Source: a virus. From it: a stretch of DNA of 48,094 bases. The position numbers and the translations under genes are program-made. Positions 15,619 through 24,333 of the stretch are shown piece by piece (the stretch's first letter is position 1; each line of letters opens with the position of its first letter). Below the pieces are notes generated by a model. That model had not been told where the DNA came from. It made no database searches and worked only from the letters and a program-made list of their open reading frames with translations. The DNA lies in IMG/VR virus record IMGVR_UViG_3300048091_000143, positions 1 to 48,094 of that record; one strand, 5' to 3'.

Positions 15619-16715
15619 TTCGGCTCCACAGGTTTGACATCGGCGAAGCCAGGCAGAAGCACGACCGGCTGCGGCAGGAACGATTCTTTCGGCATCAGCA
15701 TCAGGTCCGCCGTGGTGCCGGAATGCATGTTGCGGCTATAGGTCACCTCGCTGACAAGCCACTTCACGCCGTCGACCTTCAGGGCCGGCAGCGCGATCGG
15801 GACGAGCGTATTCGGCGTCCACAGCGCGCCAGCCGCATCGCGCCAGCTGTCGACGGTCACACGCAGCGCCTGCGAGCGGCCCAAGCGGCGCGCCACCTCC
15901 CACTTGACGCGCTTCTGGAGGACCGGAAATCCGAGGCTGTCGCCCGCTTCCGCGATCACGATCATGCGGCGGTGCCGGCGCACATTCGGATCCTGCTCCG
16001 AGACCTGCAGGTTGCCCACGTCGCCCAGGTCCTTGAACGTGTCGAACGACTGGATATAGCCCTGCACCTCGGAATACCGCTGGTCCATCCCGTACTCGAC
16101 GCGTGCCCGCTGCACATTCCTGCCCTGCGCAATGCCGCTGGCCGCCTCGATACCGCCCACCCGTGTCAGAAACAGGTCGCCGGCCTCGTCCTCGTAGGCC
16201 AGCAGCGCGGCGAACCGGCAGAGCCGTTCGATGATGGTGTATGGCGTCTCGCCGAGGATCAGGTTTTGCACCGGGATCTTCGGTCCGACGTCGGTCACGT
16301 CGGTATACACCGTGATCGGCCGGCTGACGCCGCCGTCCGCGAACACTCCATACGGGCGCGCCAGCTTCTGTGCGATTTCTTCCACCGTCGAGCCGCTGAT
16401 CTGGCCGCCGGGCCATTCGGCGGAGCAGTCCACCAGGTCCGCGCACTTGCCGCGGCCGACGACGCGAATCGAATGCATGCCGGCGTCGATCATCGGGGCG
16501 AAGCGGTCGACGTACCCGGTCAGCACCACGTCTCCCCCCAGCTTCACCACGCAGGCGGCGCCCGGCGTCACCGTGAAGACCTTCTCTTCGCCCGGGTACA
16601 GGTCGGTCATCTCGATCTCAAAATCCGACGGCACACGCTCGATGCCGCGCGTGACGCGCACGCTGGTCCAGCCGGACAGCGCGCGCCCGCCGACCTCCAG
16701 TGTCAAATCGTCCAT
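15615..16715 (-). CDS. Mu gpP (gp44)-like baseplate hub protein
   Basis: The 366-residue protein begins [16 protein letters not shown] and contains [35 protein letters not shown] and [22 protein letters not shown], matching the Mu P/gp44 hub family. I shortened the ORF from its apparent 17528 start, because residues upstream are an out-of-frame shadow of gene N, to ATG 16715, five bases after the N stop. The hub anchors the spike below the tail tube. Confidence 0.9.
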   Translation of the reverse strand: MDDLTLEVGGRALSGWTSVRVTRGIERVPSDFEIEMTDLYPGEEKVFTVTPGAACVVKLGGDVVLTGYVDRFAPMIDAGMHSIRVVGRGKCADLVDCSAEWPGGQISGSTVEEIAQKLARPYGVFADGGVSRPITVYTDVTDVGPKIPVQNLILGETPYTIIERLCRFAALLAYEDEAGDLFLTRVGGIEAASGIAQGRNVQRARVEYGMDQRYSEVQGYIQSFDTFKDLGDVGNLQVSEQDPNVRRHRRMIVIAEAGDSLGFPVLQKRVKWEVARRLGRSQALRVTVDSWRDAAGALWTPNTLVPIALPALKVDGVKWLVSEVTYSRNMHSGTTADLMLMPKESFLPQPVVLLPGFADVKPVEPK

Positions 16716-16720
16716 ATGTA

Positions 16721-18178
16721 TCAGCCCGAGAGCGCCTTGAAATTCGTCGGCATGAATGCCGGATGGATGCAGCCCGACTGCGTCACCAGCTCGTCGGCGC
16801 GCGCGCTGTCGCGATACAGGCGCTGCGCCAGCGCCAGGGCTGGCAAGGGCTGCGCACTGCCGACGAAAACGGTCGTCGGCAGGCCGGCGCCGCGCTCGGC
16901 CAGATCTTTCGACACAGCGGCGCGCAGTGCCCGAAGCGTGTTGTACACGTCGTCCGCGCCCTGGTCGCCGGCGACCACGATCTCCGCATCCAGGCTTTCG
17001 CATACCTTCGCGCGCAGCGCGGCGGCATCGTCGGCCGAGGCCGGCTGGTATGCAGCCGATGCGCGCGCCATCGCCACCACGGCCGCGCGGCGGAACATGC
17101 TGCTGGTCGCGACCTGCACCGCCTGCTGGGACACGCCGATGGGTGACTTCGACACATCCGTTCCCGGCACGCCCTGCGCCATCTGGCCCAGGATCCGCAC
17201 CGCGTCGGCCGGGTCCTTCGCCGAGGAGGAAACGGTCGATGCCAACGCCTGGGCGGAGGACGCGAAGCTGCCTGTCGTGCCGGCGCTCAACCCGGACGCC
17301 GAGGACGACATGCTGGAGATCGCAGTGGACACTGCGGCGCGCGCCGCCGATCCCAGCGCCACCAGGTCGGCGACGGTCTGCGTGCTGCCGCTGGTAGCGG
17401 ACTGCTTCGAGCTCAGCCCGCCCACATTCCGGCCGTTGGCGAACCGCCCTACCGCGCCGCCGATGGTCGATACCATATTGACCAGGTTGGTCGCGTCGTT
17501 CGACAGGCGCCGTGCTGTCGCCGTCCATGTTGCGGTCGCATTGACCGCCTTTTGCACGACGGATGCGCCCGACTTCAAGGCCGCGGCAGCCCTGGTCTTG
17601 AAATCACCCGCAGCTGCGATGTCAGCCTCCTGCGCCTTCGTGCTGACGTCGGGGCCGGCGGCCGTGCCCGTCTCCGGGAATTCGCGCTTACCGGACTCGA
17701 TGAACGAGAACGACAGCTCGAACATGCGCCCCTTGTCCCAGCGTTCGGTGACGCGCAGCCTGCCGACCAGGGTAACCGTCAGTTCGCCGTAGGTCGGGTG
17801 CACCAGCTTCGAGTCGGCTTCATCCTTGCGCTCGCAGACGGCGATCATCGCCTCGCGTTGTGCGATGCAGTCGTCGCCCACCAGGAAGCCCTGCACCTCG
17901 AAGCGGCGCGCGGCGCGGCCCAGGTCCTCGACCCAGACCGAATCGCGGAACGGGTATTCGTGGGCCACCGATCGCCGACCGAAGCTGGAATCGCCTGACA
18001 ACACCGCGAACGGCACGCCCCGGAATGACGCCTTCCGCAGGCGCGCCATCCAGGCGACGCTCGTGCCGGTGATCGAAGTCAGTCCGACGTCGGCACCCGC
18101 GCGTGTGACCGTGCCGAGGCCGGTCTGGACCTGATTCGTCAGGGACGTCACGCCTCCCAACAAGCTGTCAATACTCAT
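16721..18178 (-). CDS. Mu gpN-like DNA circularisation / tail protein
   Basis: The 485-residue protein has the N-family head WMARLRKASFRGVPFAVLSGD, FEVQGFLVGDDCIAQREAM and HPTYGELTV-like HPTYGELTVTLVG, followed by a long Ser/Ala-rich helical region and a C-terminal FKALSG end. In Mu and relatives this protein joins hub and tape measure and is annotated as DNA circulation protein. Its ATG overlaps the stop of the tape-measure gene. Confidence 0.88.
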   Translation of the reverse strand: MSIDSLLGGVTSLTNQVQTGLGTVTRAGADVGLTSITGTSVAWMARLRKASFRGVPFAVLSGDSSFGRRSVAHEYPFRDSVWVEDLGRAARRFEVQGFLVGDDCIAQREAMIAVCERKDEADSKLVHPTYGELTVTLVGRLRVTERWDKGRMFELSFSFIESGKREFPETGTAAGPDVSTKAQEADIAAAGDFKTRAAAALKSGASVVQKAVNATATWTATARRLSNDATNLVNMVSTIGGAVGRFANGRNVGGLSSKQSATSGSTQTVADLVALGSAARAAVSTAISSMSSSASGLSAGTTGSFASSAQALASTVSSSAKDPADAVRILGQMAQGVPGTDVSKSPIGVSQQAVQVATSSMFRRAAVVAMARASAAYQPASADDAAALRAKVCESLDAEIVVAGDQGADDVYNTLRALRAAVSKDLAERGAGLPTTVFVGSAQPLPALALAQRLYRDSARADELVTQSGCIHPAFMPTNFKALSG

Positions 18179-19668
18179 GGTGTTCCCATTGCAGGCATGG
18201 CGGTGGCCACGCGCACCGGGACCGTCGCCCCGCTGGCGGTGCGTGCGGTGGCGGTCGTGCCGGCCGGTGCATTCTTGAACTCGATCACGACGTGCTGGAT
18301 CGCCTGATCCATCTTCGTCGCGTCATAGGTGCCGGCGCCATTCTCCTGGCGAGCCATTGCCGACAGCAGCTTCGCCATCGTCGCCGGGTCGTTCGGGTCC
18401 AGGTGGCCAGTTCCGACTTCTTGCTGGACAGCCGAGATGTAGTTCGCCGTCTTCTCCGGGCTGTTGCCGGGCGCGTTGGCGGGCGACCATTTGCTGATGA
18501 TGCCGGCCGCCGTGTCGTTGCCGCCGCCGAAATACCGCCTGGTCATCAGGTTGCGCATTGCGGCGCCGATGCCGGCTTCCATGGTCGGGTAGACGGCCTC
18601 GCGGCCGCCCGGCATCAGGTTCAGCGGGTTGTTACTCCGAATGCCGAGCGGGGGCTGGTTGCCGGTCGACGTGATCAGCGGCTTGATCTTGCCGCTTGCG
18701 CTCTGCTGCCCAGGTGCGGCGCCCACCATACCAAAACCCGACAGGTAGTCTACGACCGGAGCAAGTCCGAGCGGGATCATCAACTGCTTGACAAGATTCG
18801 TGCCGAGCTTGGTTGCCAGAGTCGTATGACCGCTGACAAGGTCAGCGGCCTTGTCGATGCCTGGCTGCGTGAACTGCTGGATATTCGCTGCGATATCGCG
18901 TCCGACTCCATTGGCTGCGATCTTCATCCGCTCGATGGACTTGGCGAATTTTTCGTTTTGCTGAATCTGCGCGTCGCTTGGAGTGCCGTTCAGCTTTTCA
19001 ATTTCCCTCTGATAGTCCTCGATGGCCTGGCGGCCCTTGTTTAGCAGAGTGAAGAGGGAATCGACGCCGAACGTCTGTGCAATCGTATGCTTGGCCCCCA
19101 CGTCCTTTTGCGCCGCCATCATGTCGGCGATATCCTTCATGCTGGCGATAGCGTCGATCGATCCGTCCTTGGTGTAACGGAACTGCATGTTCAGGCGGCT
19201 CATCAAAGCTACGAGTGGTTGATTCCGACCCCATCGCGCATCCTGCATGTTCTGGCGTAGCGATTCCAGACTGCCATCCATGCTTTCAGCTGACAGTCCG
19301 GCCAATTGCGCCGCCCCGCGCATCGTCGTCAGGCCTCGCGAGGACACGCCGAGCGAGGTGCTGGTATTAGCGACCTCGCGGCCCATCCTCGCCCAATGTG
19401 CGGTGAGCTCAGCCAGGCCGGCAATCGTACCGATGCCGGTGATGCCGAGCATACCGCCAGAGATTTTGGACAGCCCATTTGCAACTGTCGCGGCGGCGCC
19501 GGCCATGTTCTTGAGACCACGCACTGCAGGATTTTTGGCGATCTCGTTACCGACTTTTTGGACGCCATTCAGCGGCGCCATCATGCGGTTCATCGAGGCG
19601 TTGATCTTGTTGATCGCCGCAGTCGCCTTATCGGTCGCGGTGATCGTGACCTTAAGATTATTTGCCAT
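18175..19668 (-). CDS. Tail tape-measure protein with transglycosylase-like domain
   Basis: The 497-residue protein starts MANNLKVTITATDKATAAI, is Ala/Met/Gln-rich and helical through about residue 330, then carries GIRSNNPLNLMPGG (342-355), YPTMEAGIGAAMRNLM and a WSPANAPGNSPEKTANYI segment. This is the RxNNPxNL-type module of virion-associated murein hydrolases (structural protein P5-like). It would measure a short tail and help DNA cross murein during entry. The gene starts 10 bases before the end of the frameshifted chaperone extension. Confidence 0.85.
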   Translation of the reverse strand: MANNLKVTITATDKATAAINKINASMNRMMAPLNGVQKVGNEIAKNPAVRGLKNMAGAAATVANGLSKISGGMLGITGIGTIAGLAELTAHWARMGREVANTSTSLGVSSRGLTTMRGAAQLAGLSAESMDGSLESLRQNMQDARWGRNQPLVALMSRLNMQFRYTKDGSIDAIASMKDIADMMAAQKDVGAKHTIAQTFGVDSLFTLLNKGRQAIEDYQREIEKLNGTPSDAQIQQNEKFAKSIERMKIAANGVGRDIAANIQQFTQPGIDKAADLVSGHTTLATKLGTNLVKQLMIPLGLAPVVDYLSGFGMVGAAPGQQSASGKIKPLITSTGNQPPLGIRSNNPLNLMPGGREAVYPTMEAGIGAAMRNLMTRRYFGGGNDTAAGIISKWSPANAPGNSPEKTANYISAVQQEVGTGHLDPNDPATMAKLLSAMARQENGAGTYDATKMDQAIQHVVIEFKNAPAGTTATARTASGATVPVRVATAMPAMGTP

Positions 19669-19831
19669 GTGCCGCCTTCTTCATTCGGTGCGCCTGTTCG
19701 TTCCACCATTCCAGCCCGCCGTCACCGCCCCACGGCAGGGACCACGCATCGCGCGGGGCCCAGTGATAGAACAGGGTCAGCTCGGCAACGACATCTCGCC
19801 AGTTTCCGGGCCACTGGCCCCGAACCCGGAC
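19658..19831 (-). CDS. GpE'-type extension of the tail assembly chaperone, made by -1 frameshift
   Basis: This -1-frame segment has no start of its own. After the TTTTTTG slip site (19837-19831) it reads GQWPGNWRDVVAELTLFYHW, AWSLPWGG and EWWNEQAHRMKKAAHG and ends with TAA at 19658. The FYHW...L..WW..QA pattern resembles the P2 GpE tail domain (DIAxxFHWP...WRERA). The fused product would be 134 residues against 94 for the short form. The extension overlaps the tape-measure start by 11 bases. Recognition is by pattern and position; no frameshift has been measured. Confidence 0.75.
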   Translation of the reverse strand, partial: VRVRGQWPGNWRDVVAELTLFYHWAPRDAWSLPWGGDGGLEWWNEQAHRMKKAAHGK

Positions 19832-20061
19832 AAAAAATCGTTCGCCTCCGTGAAATCGCGCTGGCCTAGCTGGTTTGCGACCGCCATTGGCACGCCAGCC
19901 ACCTGGGAGATCAGGGAGATCGCGACCGCCACATTGTTGTTGCCGCCATAGGCGACGGCCTTGGATAGTTCCAGCGCGAACGGCTCGCGCAAGGGCAGTT
20001 CTGCGAACGTCCTGTCAGCGATCACGATCGGCTTGCGCAGCACGACAATTTTTTCTTCCAC
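19777..20061 (-). CDS. Tail assembly chaperone (P2 gpE / Mu gp41-like)
   Basis: The 94-residue protein starts at GTG with GAGGAGG ahead of it and contains REPFALELSKAVAYGG and LISQVAGVPMAVANQLGQRDF, features of the E/41/14 tail assembly chaperone family. It lies between tube and tape-measure genes, where such chaperones always occur. The final 17 codons are bypassed when ribosomes slip at 19837-19831 to make the long form. The chaperones coat the tape measure during tail assembly. Confidence 0.82.
   Translation of the reverse strand: MEEKIVVLRKPIVIADRTFAELPLREPFALELSKAVAYGGNNNVAVAISLISQVAGVPMAVANQLGQRDFTEANDFLSGFGASGPETGEMSLPS
19831..19837 (-). other. Slippery heptamer T TTT TTG for -1 programmed frameshift
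   Basis: In frame the codons are GAT TTT TTG, giving X XXY YYZ-type T TTT TTG, the same heptamer I recall for P2 gene E/E+E'. It lies at codons 76-77 of the 94-codon chaperone gene, and the -1 frame stays open for 57 more residues up to the tape-measure start. Confidence 0.75.
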
Positions 20062-20430
20062 TTATGCCTCCTCGACCGACGGGCCTTCGAACTTCACTTC
20101 GAAGGTGGCCTCGGAATTTTTGACTTCCTGGGAATCGACGGTCCACATGTTGCGGCCGACGATCATCTTGCCGTTCGCCAGCTCGAGCATGACGCTGACG
20201 TTGGTCATGGCGTTGAAATCGGCGACGGTCAGGTTGCCGGCGTCGCGGAACGTGCCCGCGATCGAGCCCGGAATCGGCTCTTCGCTGTAGCCCTGCACGC
20301 CGCTTGGGCCAGACAAGGTGGTGCGCTTTACGTGCGAGACGCTGTACGAGACATCCCCCGCCAGCATGTAGTTCCGCCCGTCGACCGTGATGTAGGCAAC
20401 TCCCGCCAGGCGGTTCGTGGTATCGGCCAT
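20062..20430 (-). CDS. Mu gpM-like tail tube protein
   Basis: The 122-residue protein has RLAGVAYITVDGRNYMLAGD, the conserved N-terminal signature of Mu-type tubes, and FRDAGNLTVADFNAMTNVSV. AGGAG precedes ATG 20430, so I prefer this to the TTG one codon upstream. It polymerises inside the contractile sheath. It lies directly after the sheath gene, separated by a weak terminator-like hairpin. Confidence 0.9.
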   Translation of the reverse strand: MADTTNRLAGVAYITVDGRNYMLAGDVSYSVSHVKRTTLSGPSGVQGYSEEPIPGSIAGTFRDAGNLTVADFNAMTNVSVMLELANGKMIVGRNMWTVDSQEVKNSEATFEVKFEGPSVEEA

Positions 20431-20446
20431 CAATGGCTCCTAAATG

Positions 20447-20466
20447 AAAAGCCGCCCGGAAGCGGC
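20447..20466 (-). terminator. Weak terminator-like hairpin between sheath and tube genes
   Basis: On the minus strand GCCGC and GCGGC pair around a 6-base loop, followed by TTTTCATTT. It could tune the sheath:tube ratio rather than stop transcription fully. The stem is short. Confidence 0.45.
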
Positions 20467-20479
20467 CTGATTGACTGGA

Positions 20480-21970
20480 TTACTGCAGACGGAACTGTGC
20501 CAGCAGCGCAAACACGCGCAGCTGTGCGATGAGGGTCGCCGGGTACAGCACGTCCACGCGGTTCGGGTTGGTCGTGTTCTGCTGCACGACCAGCTCCTGT
20601 TTGAAGGCGTCGCCGTTCTGCACCAGGCCCTGCGATTCCAGCGTTCGGTACTGGGCGATCAGGTCGGCGCGGATCACGTTCGGCGTGACCACGTTCGAGC
20701 CCGCCGCGAAGCGTGTGCCGTTCGCTGCCAGCTTGACGCGGGCGTATTTACTGGTCACGACCGTTTTCAGGGCGCGCAGCACGTAGGCCAGGGTGAACAT
20801 CGTCTCAACCTCGAGGTAGCTGTTGTCCGGCGCGCCGAAGGCATTCTTCTGGTACGTGGTGATCAGGTTCTCGATGTACACCGTGCCGTCGTCGCCAACG
20901 TTGAAGGTGCTGATGCCGTCGTACAGCAGCGTGTTCCGGTCGGTCAGCAGGTAGCGGGACTGCAGCGGCGGCGCCAGCACGCCCTGCAGGGCCAGGGTCT
21001 GGAGCGGCGTGGCCGGGTCGGCGCGCAGGCTCACCGCCGCGGCGCCGGCCAGGGCTGCGGCCCAGATCCAGCTCGGCGTCGGCGAGTCGTTGAAACCCAT
21101 GATGGTGCCGTGCTGGTCGTTGCGGGCGGTGCCGAGCGTGGTCATCGCGCCCACGGTGCCGCGCGCGGCCGCGAAGTAGTGACCATAGATCTGCGTGCTC
21201 CACGCCCAGCGGCCAGAGACGTCGTTGAGCAGGGCCTTGAGTGCGTCCAGGCTGGCGGTGTCGGTGTACGGCGACACGATGAAGTCGAACGGCAGGTTCG
21301 ACAGGTTGGCCAGCGCGCTGGCCAGGGCCGGCGGCACGGCGCCCGACGCCATGGCACTGATGCTCACACCCATCCCGGCCGGCAGTACTTCGCCGCCGCG
21401 CGTGCCCAGGTAGTTCAGGCGCAGGTCGATGTCGTTGCCGGCCGGGCCCTTGTTGATCGCGGTCAGGGTGACCACGCTGGCCGCGGCCGACGCGGTGACC
21501 GGCAGGCCCGAGGTGGCGTTGATCGTCGAGGCCAGGGCCGTTGCGATCTGCGCCGTGGTCTGCGTCGGCAGCGCCGGCTGCGACACGCGCACGCCGCCGA
21601 TGTACAGCGACAGCGTGCCGGCAGCGCTCGGGGCCGTGGAAATCGTCACCGATCCGGTGGCCGCGGTCGCGCTGGCGTCGTCGGCCAGCGGCAGGTACCA
21701 GACTTCGCCAAACGTGTCGTTCAGGCGATAGGCCTGCGTCATCAGGTGCAGCATCGAGCCGACACCGCCGACGGACGCAGCGTCCGACACGCCCTGCGAG
21801 AGGATCGGCACGTTCGGCACGGTGCCGGCGGCGATCGCGGCGGCGGTGACCTGGCCGATGATCAGCGCGCGCTGGTTTTCGACGGCCGTGTTGGCCTGGG
21901 AATTGTCGACCTCGGCGTAAAACAGCGGCACGCGCAAGTTCGATGGGACGTTTTTGAAAGGGATCGTCAT
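20480..21970 (-). CDS. Mu gpL-like contractile tail sheath protein
   Basis: The 496-residue protein begins MTIPFKNVPSNLRVPLFYAE, carries NTAVENQRALIIGQV and the C-terminal NPNRVDVLYPATLIAQLRVFA strand region, all typical of Mu L sheaths. The middle (about 100-200) is an inserted Ala/Thr-rich beta domain (ATALASTINATSGLPVTAS) exposed on the sheath. Length agrees with Mu L (495). It makes the phage a myovirus despite its lambda-like head. Confidence 0.95.
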   Translation of the reverse strand: MTIPFKNVPSNLRVPLFYAEVDNSQANTAVENQRALIIGQVTAAAIAAGTVPNVPILSQGVSDAASVGGVGSMLHLMTQAYRLNDTFGEVWYLPLADDASATAATGSVTISTAPSAAGTLSLYIGGVRVSQPALPTQTTAQIATALASTINATSGLPVTASAAASVVTLTAINKGPAGNDIDLRLNYLGTRGGEVLPAGMGVSISAMASGAVPPALASALANLSNLPFDFIVSPYTDTASLDALKALLNDVSGRWAWSTQIYGHYFAAARGTVGAMTTLGTARNDQHGTIMGFNDSPTPSWIWAAALAGAAAVSLRADPATPLQTLALQGVLAPPLQSRYLLTDRNTLLYDGISTFNVGDDGTVYIENLITTYQKNAFGAPDNSYLEVETMFTLAYVLRALKTVVTSKYARVKLAANGTRFAAGSNVVTPNVIRADLIAQYRTLESQGLVQNGDAFKQELVVQQNTTNPNRVDVLYPATLIAQLRVFALLAQFRLQ

Positions 21971-21973
21971 CTA

Positions 21974-22135
21974 TCACGCTCCAGGGTTTTGTTGGGGTTT
22001 CGCCAGCACCACGTCACCATCGCGCAGGCGGCGGTTCCAGTAGTCGCTGGAGGGGACTTCGCGGCCTTCAGGCGGCAGATGGTCGCGCAGGTCCGGGTCC
22101 CGGATCACGAGGCCCGGGGCTGGTTGTACATACAT
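21974..22135 (-). CDS. DUF2635 family protein
   Basis: The 53-residue protein begins MYVQPAPGLVIRDPDLRDHL and ends RRLRDGDVVL, matching DUF2635 (Mu gp38-like), which sits just before the sheath gene in Mu-like phages. I use ATG 22135 with AAGGA upstream rather than the longer ORF start. Function unknown. Confidence 0.82.
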   Translation of the reverse strand: MYVQPAPGLVIRDPDLRDHLPPEGREVPSSDYWNRRLRDGDVVLAKPQQNPGA

Positions 22136-22145
22136 TTGGCATTCC

Positions 22146-22682
22146 TTATTGCGGCGGCGTGATGGCGATGCCGACCAGTCCATCGATGTCGGAGCGCACT
22201 TCGGTCAGCGGCACGGCCACTGGCTGATTCGGCGATTGTGCGAATGGATCGAACGCTTCGAACACCTCGAAAGTGAAGTTCATCAGCACGCCGGCCAGGT
22301 GCTGCCGGCCGCCAGCGCTGATCTCGATCGTCGAATCCACCGACGGCACGCTCTGCACGATGCGCAGCAGTTCGTAGTTGGTCAGGATTGCGCACTCGAT
22401 CCGGTACGACAGGCCTTCGATCGCGTCTTGCGCCGCCTCGGCAGTGCCCGCCTCCAGCCGGGCTTCCAGCTGGATGCCGACCGAGGTATTGAACTCGGGC
22501 TGGCCGGGCATGACGCCGGTCTTGCGGTCGGACGTTGCGCGCAGCAGGATCGCCGGCATGTTTTCCGGCGCCGTTTCCCAATCCCCGGGCGAGTAAATCG
22601 TGCACCCGAGGCGCGCGCCCTGCAGGGCGGCGAGCACGGCAAGTCTTACCTGCCGGCGCGCGGTCATTTGAGCATCTGCCAT
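22146..22682 (-). CDS. Tail completion / terminator-like protein
   Basis: The 178-residue protein has RRQVRLAVLAALQGARLG, a beta-rich middle (FNTSVGIQLEARLEAG) and LMNFTFEVFEAFDPF near the end. The position between head-tail joining proteins and the sheath and the general layout fit tail-terminator proteins (lambda gpU-like fold). The ATG at 22682 overlaps the previous stop (TGATG); a GTG one codon upstream is possible. The family is inferred from position. Confidence 0.6.
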   Translation of the reverse strand: MADAQMTARRQVRLAVLAALQGARLGCTIYSPGDWETAPENMPAILLRATSDRKTGVMPGQPEFNTSVGIQLEARLEAGTAEAAQDAIEGLSYRIECAILTNYELLRIVQSVPSVDSTIEISAGGRQHLAGVLMNFTFEVFEAFDPFAQSPNQPVAVPLTEVRSDIDGLVGIAITPPQ

Positions 22683-22999
22683 CACGGTTCCAGGTTGAGC
22701 ATCAGCAGCACCCAGCCGTGCCCATCGGGCCGCACTTCCTTGACCCTGAAGGTCTCGGCGGTACGGACGATGGTCAGGCGGTCACCCTGCAGTGGTGGGT
22801 TCGGGAACTGGGACAGCTGCACGCCCAGCACCGGCCGCGCACTGGTGACGCCCATCCCGCCGGCCAGGTCGACCTCGACGTACGCGGAGTTGTACATGCC
22901 GTTGATGTCGAATGGCCGGGTGGTGGCCGGCATGAATCGCGCCGGCTCGCCGAAGATGCGCGTGCATGGGCCACTGACGGCTTTGTCCCAGTCGATCAT
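22682..22999 (-). CDS. Head-tail joining protein (gpFII-like)
   Basis: The 105-residue protein begins MIDWDKAVSGPCTRIFGEPA and ends with a beta-strand pair (FRVKEVRPDGHGWVLLMLNL). This resembles the small neck proteins of the lambda gpFII/phage head-tail joining type that follow capsid genes. It starts three bases after the previous gene and is coupled to the next one. Role: attaching the tail to the filled head. Confidence 0.68.
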   Translation of the reverse strand: MIDWDKAVSGPCTRIFGEPARFMPATTRPFDINGMYNSAYVEVDLAGGMGVTSARPVLGVQLSQFPNPPLQGDRLTIVRTAETFRVKEVRPDGHGWVLLMLNLEP

Positions 23000-23002
23000 G
23001 GA

Positions 23003-23230
23003 TCAGCTCTCGGCGACGGTGGTCGCGTTCGGATCGGCGCTGTCGAAGGTCGGACCGTCGGTGACGGTCGGCGCATCCGGCGCCGCCGGGTCGACCAGGA
23101 ACCCGCTCGAGCGCAGCTGCGCGACCTCATCGGCCGGCAGCGAGACCTCGGCGCCCGGGCCGTAGGGCTTGTTGTCGAGCCAGATGGTCCGGCGTGGCGC
23201 GACGACCGCTTTCATGGTTTTCGCGGCCAT
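23003..23230 (-). CDS. Small neck protein, DUF7210-like
   Basis: The 75-residue protein has a basic start (MKAVVAPRRTIWLDNKPYGPG) followed by ADEVAQLRSSGFLVDP and an acidic, Thr-rich tail. This small beta/loop layout is common immediately downstream of lambda-type capsid genes and resembles DUF7210 in my memory. Two bases separate it from the capsid stop. Function unknown; probably structural. Confidence 0.55.
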   Translation of the reverse strand: MAAKTMKAVVAPRRTIWLDNKPYGPGAEVSLPADEVAQLRSSGFLVDPAAPDAPTVTDGPTFDSADPNATTVAES

Positions 23231-23232
23231 GA

Positions 23233-24309
23233 TCAGCTCACCACCGGAGTGCAGACGGTCGCGGCCAGGCTCGCGTTCACGCGCGAGGGGATGATGATCG
23301 GCGACGACTGCATCAGGATGAAGCGCTGCGCCGGGTCTTCATTCAGCCAGGTCTTCGGCGCGTACGGCAGGGCCGTGTAGTTGAATGCCGGGTCCAGGAT
23401 CTGGCCGAAGGCACGCGTGCCCATCAGGTCCTGGCCGCTCATCAGCACGGTACCGTCGGCCAGCATCGGCTGCTCGACGTTGTTGTCGTCGACGTACCAG
23501 TCGTTGTAGACCCACAGGTCGTACTGGCCCCACTTGCCCTTGTACTGGGCGCCGCGCTGGATCTGGGAACCCATGTTGATGTTGTTGCTCTCGCCGGCGC
23601 GCGGGTAGAAGATCGACTTCTGCACGTTGGTGTCGGCCATGAACAGGGTCCACGACGTGGTGGTGAACACCAGGTCGGTGGCCACGGCACCGGACTTCTT
23701 GAGCATCTGGTGCGACCACTGCTCGATGTGGGTCGACGGCACGGTGAAGATGCCGTTCGTGCCCACGGCGGCGAACGCGGTGTCCCACTTGCTGGCGCCG
23801 GACAGGGCCAGGGTCAGGGTCGAATCGCGGCCGAAGTCCACCAGCACGGTCGGGAATCCCTCGCCGGTGATGGTGACGGTACCGTTCGCCAGCGCGGACG
23901 CGGCCATCCACTCGAGGCGGCGATCGATCATGTCGATCTGGTCGGTCATCTCGGCTTCCAGGTTGGCGGCCTCGCGTTCGGCGCCCACCAGCTCGCCGCC
24001 GATCTTCTCGCCGATCATGCGGCGCACAGGCTTGCGCAGGTCGGGCGCGCGCTTGTCCTTGATGTAGGCCGGCTTGAACTGGTTGGTCTGGTAGCGGCGC
24101 TGCTCGACCAGCTTGCCCTCGACCAGCGGCGAAACGAAGGGCGACATGCGGCGCTTGCCGACGTCGACGTCGATCGACACGAATTCGGTGTCGCTCATGA
24201 CGATATTCGGGAAGAAGCGGTCCAGCAGGAACTTCTGCGGGCGCTTCAGGTTGGGAACGACCTGGATCAGGGCGTTGGTGTCGTACACGAAGGTGTTGTT
24301 GACGGGCAT
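23233..24309 (-). CDS. Major capsid protein, lambda gpE family
   Basis: The 358-residue protein shows family motifs FLLDRFFPNIVMSDTEFVSIDV, RRMSPFVSPLVEG, LRKPVRRMIGEKIGG and LMGTRAFGQILDPAFNY, and ends with a beta-rich domain. Length fits the lambda E family (341). It forms the HK97-fold shell with the decoration protein encoded upstream. GGAGCAACC lies ahead of the ATG. Confidence 0.93.
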   Translation of the reverse strand: MPVNNTFVYDTNALIQVVPNLKRPQKFLLDRFFPNIVMSDTEFVSIDVDVGKRRMSPFVSPLVEGKLVEQRRYQTNQFKPAYIKDKRAPDLRKPVRRMIGEKIGGELVGAEREAANLEAEMTDQIDMIDRRLEWMAASALANGTVTITGEGFPTVLVDFGRDSTLTLALSGASKWDTAFAAVGTNGIFTVPSTHIEQWSHQMLKKSGAVATDLVFTTTSWTLFMADTNVQKSIFYPRAGESNNINMGSQIQRGAQYKGKWGQYDLWVYNDWYVDDNNVEQPMLADGTVLMSGQDLMGTRAFGQILDPAFNYTALPYAPKTWLNEDPAQRFILMQSSPIIIPSRVNASLAATVCTPVVS

Positions 24310-24333
24310 CGGTTGCTCCTGGGGGAATGGGTA

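Noticed and set aside
15723-17792. 689-codon plus-strand ORF opposite the hub and N genes
   Set aside because: Runs through two recognised baseplate genes and is Arg/Ala/His-rich; antisense artefact.
20471-22162. Long plus-strand ORF (563 codons) opposite the sheath gene
   Set aside because: Arg/His/Gly/Val-rich composition typical of the GC-rich antisense of a real gene; the minus strand encodes a clear sheath protein.
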